A stretch of DNA of 64,000 bases, taken from contig JARWIR010000008.1 of assembly GCA_029959085.1 (NCBI GenBank), forward strand, positions 14,184,001 to 14,248,000. Reading direction: 5' to 3'. This document shows, in pieces, positions 32,453 through 43,329 of the stretch (its first letter is position 1; each line of letters starts with the position of its first letter). A model generated the notes under the pieces. That model saw only the letters and a program-made list of their open reading frames with translations. It ran no database searches and had not been told where the DNA came from. The stretch is from Nemophila menziesii (taxonomy: Eukaryota > Streptophyta > Magnoliopsida > Boraginales > Hydrophyllaceae). Both the position numbers and the translations under genes were made by a program.

Positions 32453-32821
32453 ATGTATTCTGCCGAAGCTAAGAAGATCACGTTGAGGAGCTCGGATGGT
32501 GAGAGCTTTAATATTGAGGAAGCGGTGGCCATGGAGTCACAAACTATCAAGCACATGATCGAAGATGGTTACGCTGATACAATCATCCCGTTGCCTAACG
32601 TGTCAAGCAAGACACTACCAAAGGTGATTGAATACTGTAAGCTTCATGTTGAGGTTGGAGACAAGACTGCTGATGAAGATATTAAGTCCTTTGACAAAGA
32701 GTTTGTCAAGGTTGACCAGACCACCCTATTTGATCTTATTTTAGCTGCAAACTTTCTGAATATCAAGAATCTTCTTGATTTGACGTGTCAGACGGTGGCA
32801 CAATGTAACTATTTTCTTTAA
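32453..32821 (+). pseudogene. Truncated SKP1-like gene 2
   Basis: The frame from 32453 encodes 122 residues that follow gene 1 closely ([70 protein letters not shown]). It then departs into QCNYFL and a stop at 32819-32821. The last third, which includes the helices contacting the F-box and the conserved [10 protein letters not shown] tail, is absent. The break coincides with the start of a minus-strand LINE remnant. The POZ half is intact and the promoter is preserved, so a short protein able to bind cullin but not F-box proteins could be made (inference). Functionally I treat it as a pseudogene. Confidence 0.88.
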
Positions 32822-32824
32822 TCT

Positions 32825-34960
32825 CATCTGACGCTATCCATGAATCCTCCCATGTATTTATGAATGACACATCCTTTAACTAGTATATATCGTAAGCTTC
32901 GTGGTGAAGATGATGGTACATGAGTTGATATTCCGGGTAATTGTTATCTTCATTATGAAGTTGTTTGGCCGTTAAATCAATATTCCGAAACTATTTTGTT
33001 AAGAAAATTTGTCTTGAGAGACTGATTTCTTTGGGATTTCCTCTTTTCTTGTCAAATATATTGTACATATTTTATTTCCAAGTGTTCCACATAGTGCAGA
33101 AATTAATAATGGTTTTTTTATCACATTCCTTTTTAGTGTATTCTTGGAAGATTTTAATGACCCATTCACTTATTTTAATATATTGATTATGGTCAATTTT
33201 GATATGAGTTGCGGAAGCTATCCAGACGGGGATACTAAACAGACAAAAAGAAGGTGTCTGATTGATTCATGAACCCACCATCACGTATCTTGTTCATCGC
33301 GCACTTCCTTAAAAGAGGTTCTTATTAGTCGGGATAGCTCATTTGCAGCATTTCCATCCGAATATTCTTATTTTTTACGGGATATTAGACTACCAAATAA
33401 TATTCTCGATTTATGGATTATTTGAGTCTGCGTTTCTGGAAGATTGACTTTTCATTTGTTGTTCAACTTGAACTAAATCATGATATCATGACTCAAACGA
33501 GTAGATACTGTTCTTTGTGTGTGGCCAAATAAATTTGACTTCTTATTCCATTTGTAATAATGACATTCTAAGAATCTCATTACAGACCGACACTGGTAAA
33601 AGTTGATGAATTAACCCTGAATCCCCGTTTGAGAGATAATCATTGAAAAATTACGCAACCAAGGTAAGGTTATTATTTTCTGGTTTTTTCAGAAAAACCC
33701 TTTACTTGTCCATGAGTGCTCCCATATATGAGTACTAAGACCATTAGCAATCTGAGATATGCATTCCTTTTTCAAAAGATGAAAACCGTGATAATAACAT
33801 TTTCAACTCCATTATCTCGTATTCGTATGTTTTGAATCCCAACTCGAATAGTTTAGGAAATATAATCCTTTGAGAACTTTAGCCAGTAATGAATCCAGAT
33901 TTGAGAGAATTCTCCATGTTTTATTTTCCAAAAGTACTATATTAACTTTTTGAAAGTGTTGAAAGTCGATTCTTCGATATATTTTGAAGCAACTAGTTTG
34001 CCCAATACTATCCAATGCATATGCTGGGCATCCTACCGGAAATTTGCGACCTGACTTTCTAGCTTCTTACATAAAGTCTTCGAGAACTCAAAAATTGACA
34101 TCACATAGTTTGGGATAGATTGAAGCATTGCCTTAATGAACACTTCTTTCCCTCCTTCAAATAACAAAAAGAAATCGAGCAAGGTGTTTTTTCTAGAAAA
34201 GGGTTTTTGATATAGTTTATATTTTGTCTTGGATATTGTAAGATTAAGTGAATACCCAAAATATTTCCTAGGTGAGTCGGTTTTCTTGTTATTAAGGGAA
34301 CTTTGATTTATGAAATCAGGCGTACCTATACCGGAATAAATTGATGACTTTACAAAATTATTTCACTACCCAAATGCATCACAATAAGATTGGATCACAT
34401 TTTTAATGGCGCGAATCTCCTCTTTGTTCAGCGAAATAAAGATGAAGGATTATAAAAGATGAGTGAGTTGGGGGCATTCCCTAGCCAAATAAATGCCTTT
34501 ATTATTTCCTTCTCTACATTGATGATTCAGGAGACCAATGAGGCTTTCAATCATATATGAGGGAAAAGAGAAACGGGGAAATGATCTCTTTGTCCAACAC
34601 CTTGTTGGAGATGGTTTTCTTCAGCTGTTTGCCATTAAATTTGATTTGAAAGGATGCTAATGATTTACAATTATTAATCCATTCAGTCTATTTCTTTCAA
34701 AACCCAATTTTGAAAGGATTGGAATAAGAAATCCCTAGATGAGAATATTTTTTGATTTCCTGCACAGTAAGAATATTTTCTTGGATACATCTTTGTTTAA
34801 TAAATGTCGGTTAGGTCAGAGAGATGATATCATCCATAAATGGTTGAAGCCTTAAAGTGGAAATCTTTTCGATAATTTGTATCAAAATTGACTCATGAAA
34901 TCGGGTGATAATTTTGTATCATCCATAAGTTTCTTTAGCCGATATAGTAAGGGTCGATTT
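32825..34960 (-). pseudogene. L1-type LINE ORF2 remnant, antisense, truncating SKP1-like gene 2
   Basis: Read on the minus strand from about 34960, the order is RT motif traces (PTQ-like then EI...; [16 protein letters not shown] near 34590), then a post-RT stretch at 34015-33812 with TWRILSNLDSLLAKVLKGLY, then a zf-RVT end and WNTWK near 33100-33300. Stops are frequent. Sequence and layout match the LINEs at 22010-24064 and 58682-64000. The end near 32825 shows no poly(T), so this is not a clean 3' end of an insertion; deletion or rearrangement probably fused it to the SKP1 copy. Confidence 0.75.
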
Positions 34961-35199
34961 CCAGTTACAAGAAAGTTAGTTCCTTTCACAGTTTAAGATA
35001 TTCGGAACCACTATGATTTTAATAAATTGGTTGGATCATGCAAATATAGAGAAGTGGTGAAGAACATCAACAATTTTGAACGAGACCTACTATATGAACA
35101 TGTGTTGAGTCGTGAATTAGTGCAAGCACAACGGGGAAGTTGAAGGGACCTTGGCTTTACAAGCAGCTTCACCCTGATGCAAACATAATGCACAACTTC

Positions 35200-35750
35200 A
35201 TCACACCAAATGTTTGGGGAAACACTTTTACCTCAGAAGTAAGTAAGAATTTGCTCTCTTTTTTAATAGTGCTTTACGAGAAGAGGAAGTAGATATAGCA
35301 CAAGTAATATTTGATGAGGCTATGAGAATAGAGATCAAACCAACGAAGGTGTTCAACCTTAAATGCCCAGCAATGATTACTAGCCTACTAAGGGAAGCGA
35401 AGGTGAAACTTGGTGAGAAAGAAACATTCATGTACAACATAAGCACCAACATCAATAATGAATGGATTAAGACAATTTTGAGAGGAGTAGTTGCAAAGAT
35501 GCCTCCAAAGGTAGAGACTTCCCGTGAGAATAAGTCATGTTTGAAAGAAGAGGATTTTGCATGACGAGAAAGGGTAGATGAGCGATTAAATCAAGTAGAA
35601 GCAGCTCAAACTTTCTTAACTGAGGATGTGGAACAAATCAAAGCAAACTAAGTGCACATCATGACACTCCTGGAGCAAATTAGACGCAATATCGGGAAAG
35701 ATCCACCGCCTCCTAATTTGGGTATCGATCATGTGAAACAATAGCCTCGA
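35200..35750 (+). pseudogene. Retroelement ORF remnant (putative plant transposon protein type)
   Basis: The frame at 35322-35564 encodes KPTKVFNLKCPAMITSLLRE and LGEKETFMYNISTNINNEW. After a stop the same frame goes on with RVDERLNQVEAAQTFLTEDV and TLLEQIRRNIGKDPPPP. The FP-x-LIT-x-LC-like stretch (here LKCPAMITSLLREAKV) and the following coiled coil resemble the extra ORF of Athila-type elements, annotated as a plant transposon protein domain; this match is from memory of the family. Two stops at least; non-functional. Confidence 0.45.
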
Positions 35751-37289
35751 GAGTATGTTTTATTTATTCTTTACCACATCTTTATTTGCAATATATGTGT
35801 TAGTTTTTATTTGTTACCGAGTTTGTTTCGAGCCATGGGGACACAACTCATTTTTGAGTTGGGGGTGTGGGGATTTGTTGTCCCTTATCTCCATTTTTTT
35901 TGGTGATTTATTGCTTTTTAGGTAGAAATAAAAAATTTGGTAGATGAAATTCGATGTAAATTGAGTTTAATGACCTAAAAGCATAAATTTAGTGAGTTAA
36001 TGATAGTAAGTAATTTGTTTATGAATTAGTTGTTTCATATCTTTGAAGTATGAACATGTTACACACCTTAATAGTAAGAAAATGATTATTGAGCAATGCA
36101 GTAGAAGCAAGTTTGATCTTAGGGAGCCTTGAGGGGTGTGTAGGCCGTGAGATCTGAGCTAGTTGATAAATTCATTTCATGAACGTGCTAGAGGTGAGAA
36201 AGTAACAAAATTGCATAGTTTAGATAAGATTAAGGCGGTTCTTTAATAAGCCTTTGTTTCCTTTAAGCTCTTTGTCCAAATTTAATATTTTTATATCATT
36301 CTCAACCCCTTCTAGCTTTTATAAAGCCTTTTGTTAGCCACATTACAAGCCATACCCTTTATATTTCAGGACTTTTCCATATGACCCGCACTCGAATCGC
36401 GATACTTAGAAAATTGATTTAGAGCTTGAGCTTGGGGTGGTGGGTTTGAATTATGGGAAACATTATTGGGTTTGGTATTTTTGAGCTTATGTATTGTGCT
36501 CTTGATGATGATTCACTTGTTATTGTGACCCTTTGCCAGGGTAAAAGAAAAAATAAATAATAAAAAGGAAAAAAGAAAATAAATATGATGAGAAAAGAAG
36601 TAGCATGAAATCTCACATAAGAAAAGGGTCATAGCTAACTTACAAAAGAAAAATGATATGAAAAAGATTATAAGAATTGGACCGGCAAAGTATAATTTTA
36701 TGTGATCATCTTAATGTTTTATATTGGATTATTGTGGATGCCAATTAAGTGCATCAAATATTAGGTTGAATGAGAACATTTATGAGAGTAACTCAAGCTC
36801 TAAGACAATTAGTTGATGGTTAGTGAGGAGAGAGCCAAAATCTCACTCTACATTATCCAAATATACGATCATACCGTCCCTAAGCCTAACATTACTACCT
36901 TAAAGATCTTATGATTCTTTACTATATGATCTAGGAGAAATGGAACTAATAGAGAGTAGTTATATGGATCCTTGGAGACTTTGTTAGGATCGATGAACAC
37001 TCTATAGCCTCCATATCGAACTAAGCGAAATAAATATCCTTCGTGCATTGCAAAGCTAATTTAATCTTGAAATTAACCGTGTTGATTGTTTGTATGATAA
37101 GTGTATATGGATGATTTAGTTTGTAAATATTATGACACAGAACTTGCTAAGTAGTTTCTTTGAGATAATCACTCACATTCTTTTATCGTCGTCCCATGTG
37201 CTTAATTGACTTAATTATATATTTTAGAGACTTCCCTATGTTCTTATTTCTTATTGTGTCGAAACCACGCAACTTTGAGTTGGGGTTCT

Positions 37290-37773
37290 AGATGTATCCA
37301 TATTTGTGATGAATTAATCTATTCATAAGACATCATTTTTAGGTGTATTATATTTTTAGTTGAGGATTTTTTCCCTATTAATTGTCAGTTTCTCAATTCT
37401 TGTGGTATTGATCCTGACAGGCTTTCCTAACTAGATAGTCAATAGGGTTTAGATTCACATCACCAATCTTTACGCAAGGTCCCCTTACCCAAGTCCCTTG
37501 GTAGTGTTGAGGTTGCCTTCTACGCTACCTTGGCGGGAGTTAGAAGAATTATAGAATTCCGGCTACTTATATATGCTCAATTCACCTTTAAAATTCAAAT
37601 AGTGATTTAGGAATATAGGTGCATACTAGCAGACCTAAGATATATTTATCATCTCCATTCTCTTAGCTTTAATTATTTTCATTCTTAGTTTAATTCTTAT
37701 TTTCATTTTTTATCTGAAAACTAAATAAATATTTCCTTTTAATTTATCTTTTAGTTTAAACAGTTAATCTTCT
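37290..37773 (+). mobile_element. LTR start of remnant R2
   Basis: Starts AGATGTATCCATATTTGTGA (canonical TG mutated to AG) and keeps the start palindrome (ACATC near 37325). It then jumps to the block CTAACTAGATAGTCAATAG shared with 19615 in R1. Cut by LTR C at 37774. Confidence 0.6.
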
Positions 37774-39202
37774 TGGTGTCGCCTAAGGTGTGATAAAATA
37801 ATGTAATAAATAAGTGCAAATATACACCCTAAGCTGAGGACGATTCTGCAAGTATACAGATCATATGCAAGTTTTAATGAATAAGTAGAATTCGTCCCTC
37901 AGAGACTACGAAGGTTAAGAAGAACTTATGCAAATATTCAAGTGCAAAAATGAGAGCTAGAGATAATAATACGCAAGTAGAAAGAAAGAAAGATATATTT
38001 TTATTTGGTTTTTGATAAAAGAAAATTAAACTAATAAATTAAAAGACAGAAAATAAATAAAAGAAAGGAAAAGAAGATAGTATGAAAGTTTAGCTTGAGT
38101 AATTAGCAAGTAATCTCCACTAGTTTTGCCGTTCTAAACATGTAAGGTATGAATCATGTAGTATTTCAATAGTTTGGTTTCAATTGCGCTAGGTAGTTTC
38201 AAATAGGGGTTACCTGTGTCAATAAGAACCTAAACAAACTGTTCCTGCAATTGATAAAATAGCAATACACTAAACCATTGACTATCTAGTTAGGCTGGGT
38301 TGTCAGATCAAACCTTATTCTAGACGTTATGTGCTAATTCCATAGTCAAATATACCGGTTATCTAACTACTATGATGGTAATACTATACGTTGTACACCG
38401 CAAAGAACACAGAATATAAATCCAACACATAAACACATAAATCAAAACATAAATTCAATCAAATTAGATAGATGTCAACCAAAACTAGGGTTCATACATA
38501 TATGCTAAAACTCAAGCTAAATAAAATTAATTCATACTAAGAAAAGAAAAGAAAAGAAAAGAAAAGAATTACAGAAATAAAGGTTGAAGGAGACATAATT
38601 GATGCACAGCTCCTTCCACACTTCTCTTCTTGTGTCATAGCTTCTTCCTGACCTTAAGGTTTGGTCAAGGATGATTTTCTAATGTTAAGAGGCTGTATTT
38701 ATAGGGTATAGGTTGAACTAATTCGTTTTCTTGAAGGAAAAGGTAAATATTGGATTCCTAGCCCAACTCAAATTCGTAGCCCAAAACATGGAATCAGCCC
38801 CGTTTTTGTTTTGGTCCTAGAAGTTTCAATACTCATCCGTTTGACGCATATGAGTAGTCGAAATTCATCGTCTCGGAAAGATCTTCAACTTTGTTCTTGA
38901 CCGTTTCTCCAGATTTCTCACCGATTTTGAGATATAAGCTGATTTGTGGTCGTAGGTGCTGGAATTCAGATTTAAGGCAACTTTTCTTTTTCCATATTTT
39001 TAGCTTTTACTTCCTTATCTTCAATTTCCATGTTTATCCTCTTTCCTTTAGCTCTTAGACTTTGACTTGGACTCTAATTAATTACCATATATCTTTAAAG
39101 CTTCACACTAAATAAATAATTAAACCCAATATGATCTAAAAATAATAAATAATCAATTCAAGACCCAAAATAAGAAAGTGTACTAAATCATGCGAAAATT
39201 GA
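37774..39202 (-). mobile_element. LTR C, inverted copy of the 1.5-kb LTR, 5' end missing
   Basis: Starts TGGTGTCGCC (reverse of the GGCGACACCA end of LTR A). It contains GGTTATACCTG-type markers in reverse order and a reverse TATA element (GTATTTATAGGG near 38695). It ends after GCGAAAATTGAC, about 55 bp short of the TGATGTCTCC start. At 39203 the sequence changes abruptly to unrelated DNA. It is therefore a truncated solo LTR or one end of a larger deletion. Confidence 0.8.
38542..38568. repeat. (GAAAA)n microsatellite
   Basis: Five repeats of AGAAA within LTR C. LTR A and LTR B have only a few, so the expansion is specific to this copy. Confidence 0.85.
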
Positions 39203-39676
39203 CAAATTTGATTTACAGCAAAAGAATTATCAGAACGAGAGATGGTGAGATATTGAAGAGCACTAGTTAAACTCCTGAAGAACAAGAAGGGATCTTCAAA
39301 CAATTCAAGAGCAAACACTGTTTTAAAGTGTCCAAAATACACTACTTAGATTTCGATAACGTCACTGTCACGGGCTCACTATACATGATCCTTAGGATCC
39401 CACAAGGTCAGTATAAATATCAAAAGATAAACATATCACTATTACTTTTAAACATTATTTGCATTTCTCAAAATCAACATTAAATTTCTAGTATCAGAGC
39501 CTAGGTTGTATTTTATAGGTGGAAATTAAGTATTTGATGATCTGAATGTTTGGTTTTAGTATGGAGGTGAAACTTGAAGTTCTATACTGTCAATATACCT
39601 ATTAAATTTTATTAGAGTACTTAACAAAAGTGTGGTAAGATTGTGAGTTTAAAATTTAATTACCTGATTAATATAT
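39203..39676. other. Unassigned, possible exon fragment
   Basis: The stretch 39203-39400 is less AT-rich than its flanks and follows a TTTACAG acceptor-like string; a CAAGGTCAG donor-like string lies near 39402. In between, no frame is open and I recognise no domain. The rest is AT-rich spacer. Confidence 0.3.
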
Positions 39677-39738
39677 TATGTTAGTTTAATCGTTGCTTAG
39701 GCAAGGTTATGTTAGTTTAATCGTTGCTTAGGCAAGGT
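39677..39738 (+). repeat. Perfect 31-bp tandem duplication
   Basis: The 31-bp unit TATGTTAGTTTAATCGTTGC... (39677-39707) is repeated without change at 39708-39738, so it is recent. Confidence 0.95.
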
Positions 39739-39788
39739 TATAAAAATATTGTTTTCATGTTAAATTGTAGTTGTACGCTCTTATACTT

Positions 39789-40147
39789 TTTTTTTTTGCA
39801 TACATAAGAGGCTAAAGGCCGAAGTTGAATTAACAACTAATCCCTCATAGAGGGTCTAACACTAATCTAGGAATTATGTATCCACTCCTATCACTAGTGA
39901 TGTTGGTCCAAAGATAGTCCGGAGGGTCCATCAACAGTTGTGGCTCCCCGTTCAGCAATGCTCCTCTCTTTGCTAATAGATCCGCGCAAGTGTTTGCTTC
40001 CCTGTAGATACAATCCACCTCAAAACCCAGATTATCACCTAACATACGTCTACAATCACGCCCAACATGACAATTCCAACTCGTAGAACTACCACCGCCC
40101 TTCACTAGCGCGTGAAGTTCTCTAGAATCAGTTTCGACATGCAGTTT
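39789..40147 (-). mobile_element. LINE tail with RNase H end, minus strand
   Basis: On the minus strand the sequence begins inside RNase H (VETDSRELHALVKGGG in a corrected frame). It continues with CIYREANTCADLLAKRGALL and ends SGYIIPRLVLDPL with a stop at about 39845. The 3' end is CTCTTATGTATGCAAAAAAA (reverse of 39789-39810). It belongs to the same family as 923-2238 and 46333-46850, and is strongly 5'-truncated (about 360 bp). I could not find a convincing TSD. Confidence 0.85.
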
Positions 40148-40857
40148 TTTTATTCCACGACTAATTGCACCTATTTATAATTGTATGATTATATTTTTGT
40201 AATTATAGGTCTGTATTTAGATATTGTGTATTTGTAAATCATGAAAGCTAATATAAAGTCCTATCATATTACTTGTATCTTATTGATGGATGAAGTTAAA
40301 TTTTTCTAGCATTTAAAATGTATGTCGGTATATTTCAGACTTATCAAAAAGAAAATGATTCACTACATAGTCTTAACTCACATATGTCAGCTATAATACC
40401 CTTGTATATATTGCATAATGAAAAAAAAAAGATATTACTTTTCTTTAATGGTGAATTTGGCATATTATATAGTACATGCAAACATCTTAATATAATTTCA
40501 AACTTGGTTTTAAATATGCATATGTTATGAGGAATATATTTGTAACTAACACTTTCTCTATGTATGTTTATATTTTTTTAATCTGTAAATCTTGATCCAC
40601 AAACATGACACTGTCATAAGTATAGCTTATTGCTTGGAAAGACGTTTGCCTTTCCTGAGCAAAGGTGCCCTTGGCATTAGTGAAGAAGGTTCCTCTTTGG
40701 ACACAGTGGGGGTAAATCGTGTCTATATGAAAGACAAATCCATTTGGAAATCGCAAGTGCAAAAGTGTGATTCTTGTTTCTTATAGCAAATTAAACAATT
40801 GAACGTACTTCAAAATTTGCACAATGATACACGTTAAGTAAATAGGGACAGCTTATG
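40148..40857. other. No gene recognised
   Basis: AT-rich DNA with two short open frames (40318-40530 and 40592-40786, plus strand). The second encodes LERRLPFLSKGALGISEEG but matches nothing I know. Confidence 0.4.
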
Positions 40858-41090
40858 ATTTCTTTTGTCCCAAGGCCATGGGCTAGTGTTATTTGGAGCC
40901 CCCTTTTCATACCAAAACATTTGTTTATCATTTTGTTGGGTATCAAGGGTAGTTTAAACACAAAAGACTGACTGATTTGCATGAAAGTTGATCCGGTTTG
41001 TGTGTTATACATTGAGCAAATTGAAACTGCAGAGACTCGTCCCATAAAAACGGACTGTATATGGACTAAAACAGAGTTAAAATTTAAGAA
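40858..41090 (+). pseudogene. zf-RVT fragment of a LINE
   Basis: The plus frame reads PRPWASVIWSPLFIPKHLFI, LLGIKGSLNTKD, a stop, then LICMKVDPVCVLYIEQIET. This follows the zf-RVT pattern (vW-x-x-x-x-P-K-x-x-f-x-x-W...gxLxT-xDrLxxxg...C-x-x-C...ET) with the second cysteine lost. It is an isolated fragment without RT or RNase H. Confidence 0.55.
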
Positions 41091-41477
41091 ATGATACAAC
41101 TGTAGAGAAAAGGTAACAAGTAACTTATATTTGAAAGAAAAAGGAAAACTAATAAATTGATCAATACAACTGAAATCAGGATTAAAGAGAATAAACATGA
41201 ATTATGTAAAAATATTGTTCTCGTGCAGTTCTAACTGAAGCGTTAAAATTTCAACCCAAAGGTAGTTGTAAAGTGCAGCGCAGAGTATCATATTTTAATA
41301 AATTTATAAGCAGTTTCCAATATTTTAATTGATAATACCTAGTTAACCAACATAAATTATTGAGAAATAGTTACAGAATTCCATTTTGTAACTATATACA
41401 TCAACTATTCCCTAAAAAGGGTAAAAACAAGTCATTCACGAAATTGTACAATTAGCATAGTATAATTTCCTATTGTT

Positions 41478-42563
41478 TTAAAAAACCTGTGGTGTAACCT
41501 GAATTGATGATTTAATAGCATTATCATATCTCAGCTCCTTAGACAGTGTTTCATTCTCAATATCTTCTGCATCTTCTTCTGACCAATAAAATTCATCGTA
41601 CCAATTAAGTTCATCATCACTTTCAGACACCAAATGTATATCTTCACCTTCCTCGGATTCTTCAACCAAACCTTCCACAAATGGATGCATCAATAACATC
41701 TCAGCCGTCAATCTAAACATCGGATTCTTTACAAAACAACCCTTTAAAAAACTTTTCGCATCATTGGACAAATCACTTGGAATTGTAGGTAACTCACAAT
41801 TTTCCCCGATAATTTTAAGAATATCTTCATTATTCATCTCCTCTTCCCCTCCCCATGGACGCTTTCCAGAGAGCATCTCGAGCACAATACAACCAAGAGC
41901 CCAAATATCAGAAGGAGCCTCTTGAACACCTTCTATAACAGCCTCAGGTGATAAATACATAGGAGTACCACACCAGAATGGTTCTAATTTCCTCTTCTTC
42001 TTATTCTGCTTTCCTTTCTTTGCCAATCCGAAATCCCCAATTTTTGCTCTAAATTCGATACTCCCCTTCCCAGAATTACTCAAAAGTAAAATATTCTCTG
42101 GCTTTAAATCACAATGAACATAACCAATCTCATGAATATGATTCAAACCTTTTAAGATAGACTTAGTATAGACCTTAACCTCGTATTCGGATAATCCAAT
42201 CCCAGTACCACCATTATTACGATTGTTGTTGATTCGATCAGTTAGGTTTCCACCACAACCATATTCCAATAACAAATTATAAACCATTACTCCATCATCA
42301 CCTATAGTTGTTTCTTCACCAAAGCATTGAATTACACTTGAACAATCTTTAACATTGTTTAATACCTCTTTTTCCTTTTGAATTGAGCCAGAATTTGAAA
42401 CCTCAGCTGATTTAACCGCTATAATTGGTGGTAAGTAGCTATATTTTGACCTTGGATTCTTCAAAGTTGCTAAATAAACACACCCAGAGCTTCCTTTCCC
42501 TAGCATTGCACCTCTAATCCAAGCAACGCCATCTCCATATTTGTTCACTACCTTTTTCTCCAT
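41478..42563 (-). CDS. MAPKKK17/18-like Ser/Thr protein kinase
   Basis: The product is 361 aa, intronless. MEKK-subgroup MAPKKKs of this kind phosphorylate MAPKKs, and in other plants act in stress and abscisic-acid signalling (family knowledge). All kinase motifs are present: glycine loop LGKGSSGCVY (21-30), ATP lysine K51 in IIAVK, probable helix-C E64, catalytic loop HCDLKPEN with D152 (150-157), DFG at 177-179, and GTPMYLSPE (199-207), followed by APSDIWALGC and RLTAEMLLMHPF. The C-terminal tail (about 300-361) is acidic and contains SDDELNWYDEFYWSEED. The start follows TTATATATTTAT (42611-42623, minus) by about 50 bp. It is the intact member of three local copies; the pseudogene at 49205-54821 is its close duplicate, including the promoter. 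Confidence 0.95.
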   Translation of the reverse strand: MEKKVVNKYGDGVAWIRGAMLGKGSSGCVYLATLKNPRSKYSYLPPIIAVKSAEVSNSGSIQKEKEVLNNVKDCSSVIQCFGEETTIGDDGVMVYNLLLEYGCGGNLTDRINNNRNNGGTGIGLSEYEVKVYTKSILKGLNHIHEIGYVHCDLKPENILLLSNSGKGSIEFRAKIGDFGLAKKGKQNKKKRKLEPFWCGTPMYLSPEAVIEGVQEAPSDIWALGCIVLEMLSGKRPWGGEEEMNNEDILKIIGENCELPTIPSDLSNDAKSFLKGCFVKNPMFRLTAEMLLMHPFVEGLVEESEEGEDIHLVSESDDELNWYDEFYWSEEDAEDIENETLSKELRYDNAIKSSIQVTPQVF

Positions 42564-42610
42564 AACTGTTCTATTTCAGTGGTTTTGGTAATTAGGTTTA
42601 GTTTGTTGGA

Positions 42611-42623
42611 ATAAATATATAAT
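42611..42623 (-). promoter_or_regulatory. TATA box of the kinase gene
   Basis: ATTATATATTTAT on the minus strand, about 50 bp from the ATG; this implies a short leader. Confidence 0.5.
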
Positions 42624-42639
42624 GAATTCAATTTGAATA

Positions 42640-43329
42640 ATCAACTTAAACCTAACAAATATTTATGATATTTAACATGTTGAAGTATCAGCTTAAGTTT
42701 TTTTTTTTCTTTTTTTTTTTGGAAGAAAAATGAAAAGAGGCTTTTCTTTGACGGGAGAAAGGGTATATAGTAGTAATGAGTATTATCGATATATTTTTAA
42801 CTGGAATAACGATCATGCGTCTTTTTAACATAAGGTGGTTTTCTTAACAAGGTACAGCGTGCATCTTTTTTTTTTTGGACGGAAGGTGTTCAGCGTGCAT
42901 CTTATAAACTTATATCTTGACAATCTACGGTTCATTATTAGAATATGAAGTCTTGATTAGAAGAAAAATAAATTTAGATTTTGATCCGAGGTTTTCGGAG
43001 ATTTGTAGTATAATTTATGAAGGGTTTATTAAAATTAAGGAACATTTAATATAATGACACCTCTTACGAAAAATTTCAAAACACGAGGTCTTGATCGTCT
43101 TTGAAGTATTTTTAATCGGTCCAATATATTTTTAAGTGTACCATATATTCAGCTCGTCCCTATACAAGCTGTTTATGACCCTTTGATACCATCTCATACT
43201 CTAACATATTTTACACACAAAGTAAAGGATTTGGGAAGTGATTCATGGAAATCAGACTTATAATTTACTGGGCAATGTTTTTCGGCGGTGATGAACAATT
43301 CGGCTTAGTTCTTTGTAAATAAGGCTTTG
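42640..43329. other. Kinase 5' flank, no second gene
   Basis: Contains T-rich tracts (42699-42720, 42868-42877). The stretch up to about 42900 is also present upstream of the kinase pseudogene (54821-54960 and 55990-56130), so it was duplicated with the gene. From about 42950 to 43330 I see nothing. Confidence 0.55.

Larger units (their letters stand above)
34985..37773 (+). mobile_element. Athila-like Ty3-gypsy remnant R2
   Basis: Same layout as R1: ORF remnant (about 35000-35750), long noncoding 3' region with markers shared with R1 (see R1), AACTTTGAGTTGGGG before an LTR start at 37290. The right part of the LTR is cut at 37773 by inverted LTR C. The noncoding region here lacks the insertions found in R1 and so shows the empty sites of LTR A and of the hAT-like element. 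Confidence 0.65.

Noticed and set aside
32825..32840. Clean LINE 3' insertion into SKP1-like gene 2
   Set aside because: No poly(T) on the plus strand at the junction and no TSD; a rearrangement or deletion junction fits better.
40791..41198. Minus-strand open frame of 135 codons
   Set aside because: The plus strand of the same DNA has a zf-RVT pattern; the minus translation is hydrophobic with no domain.
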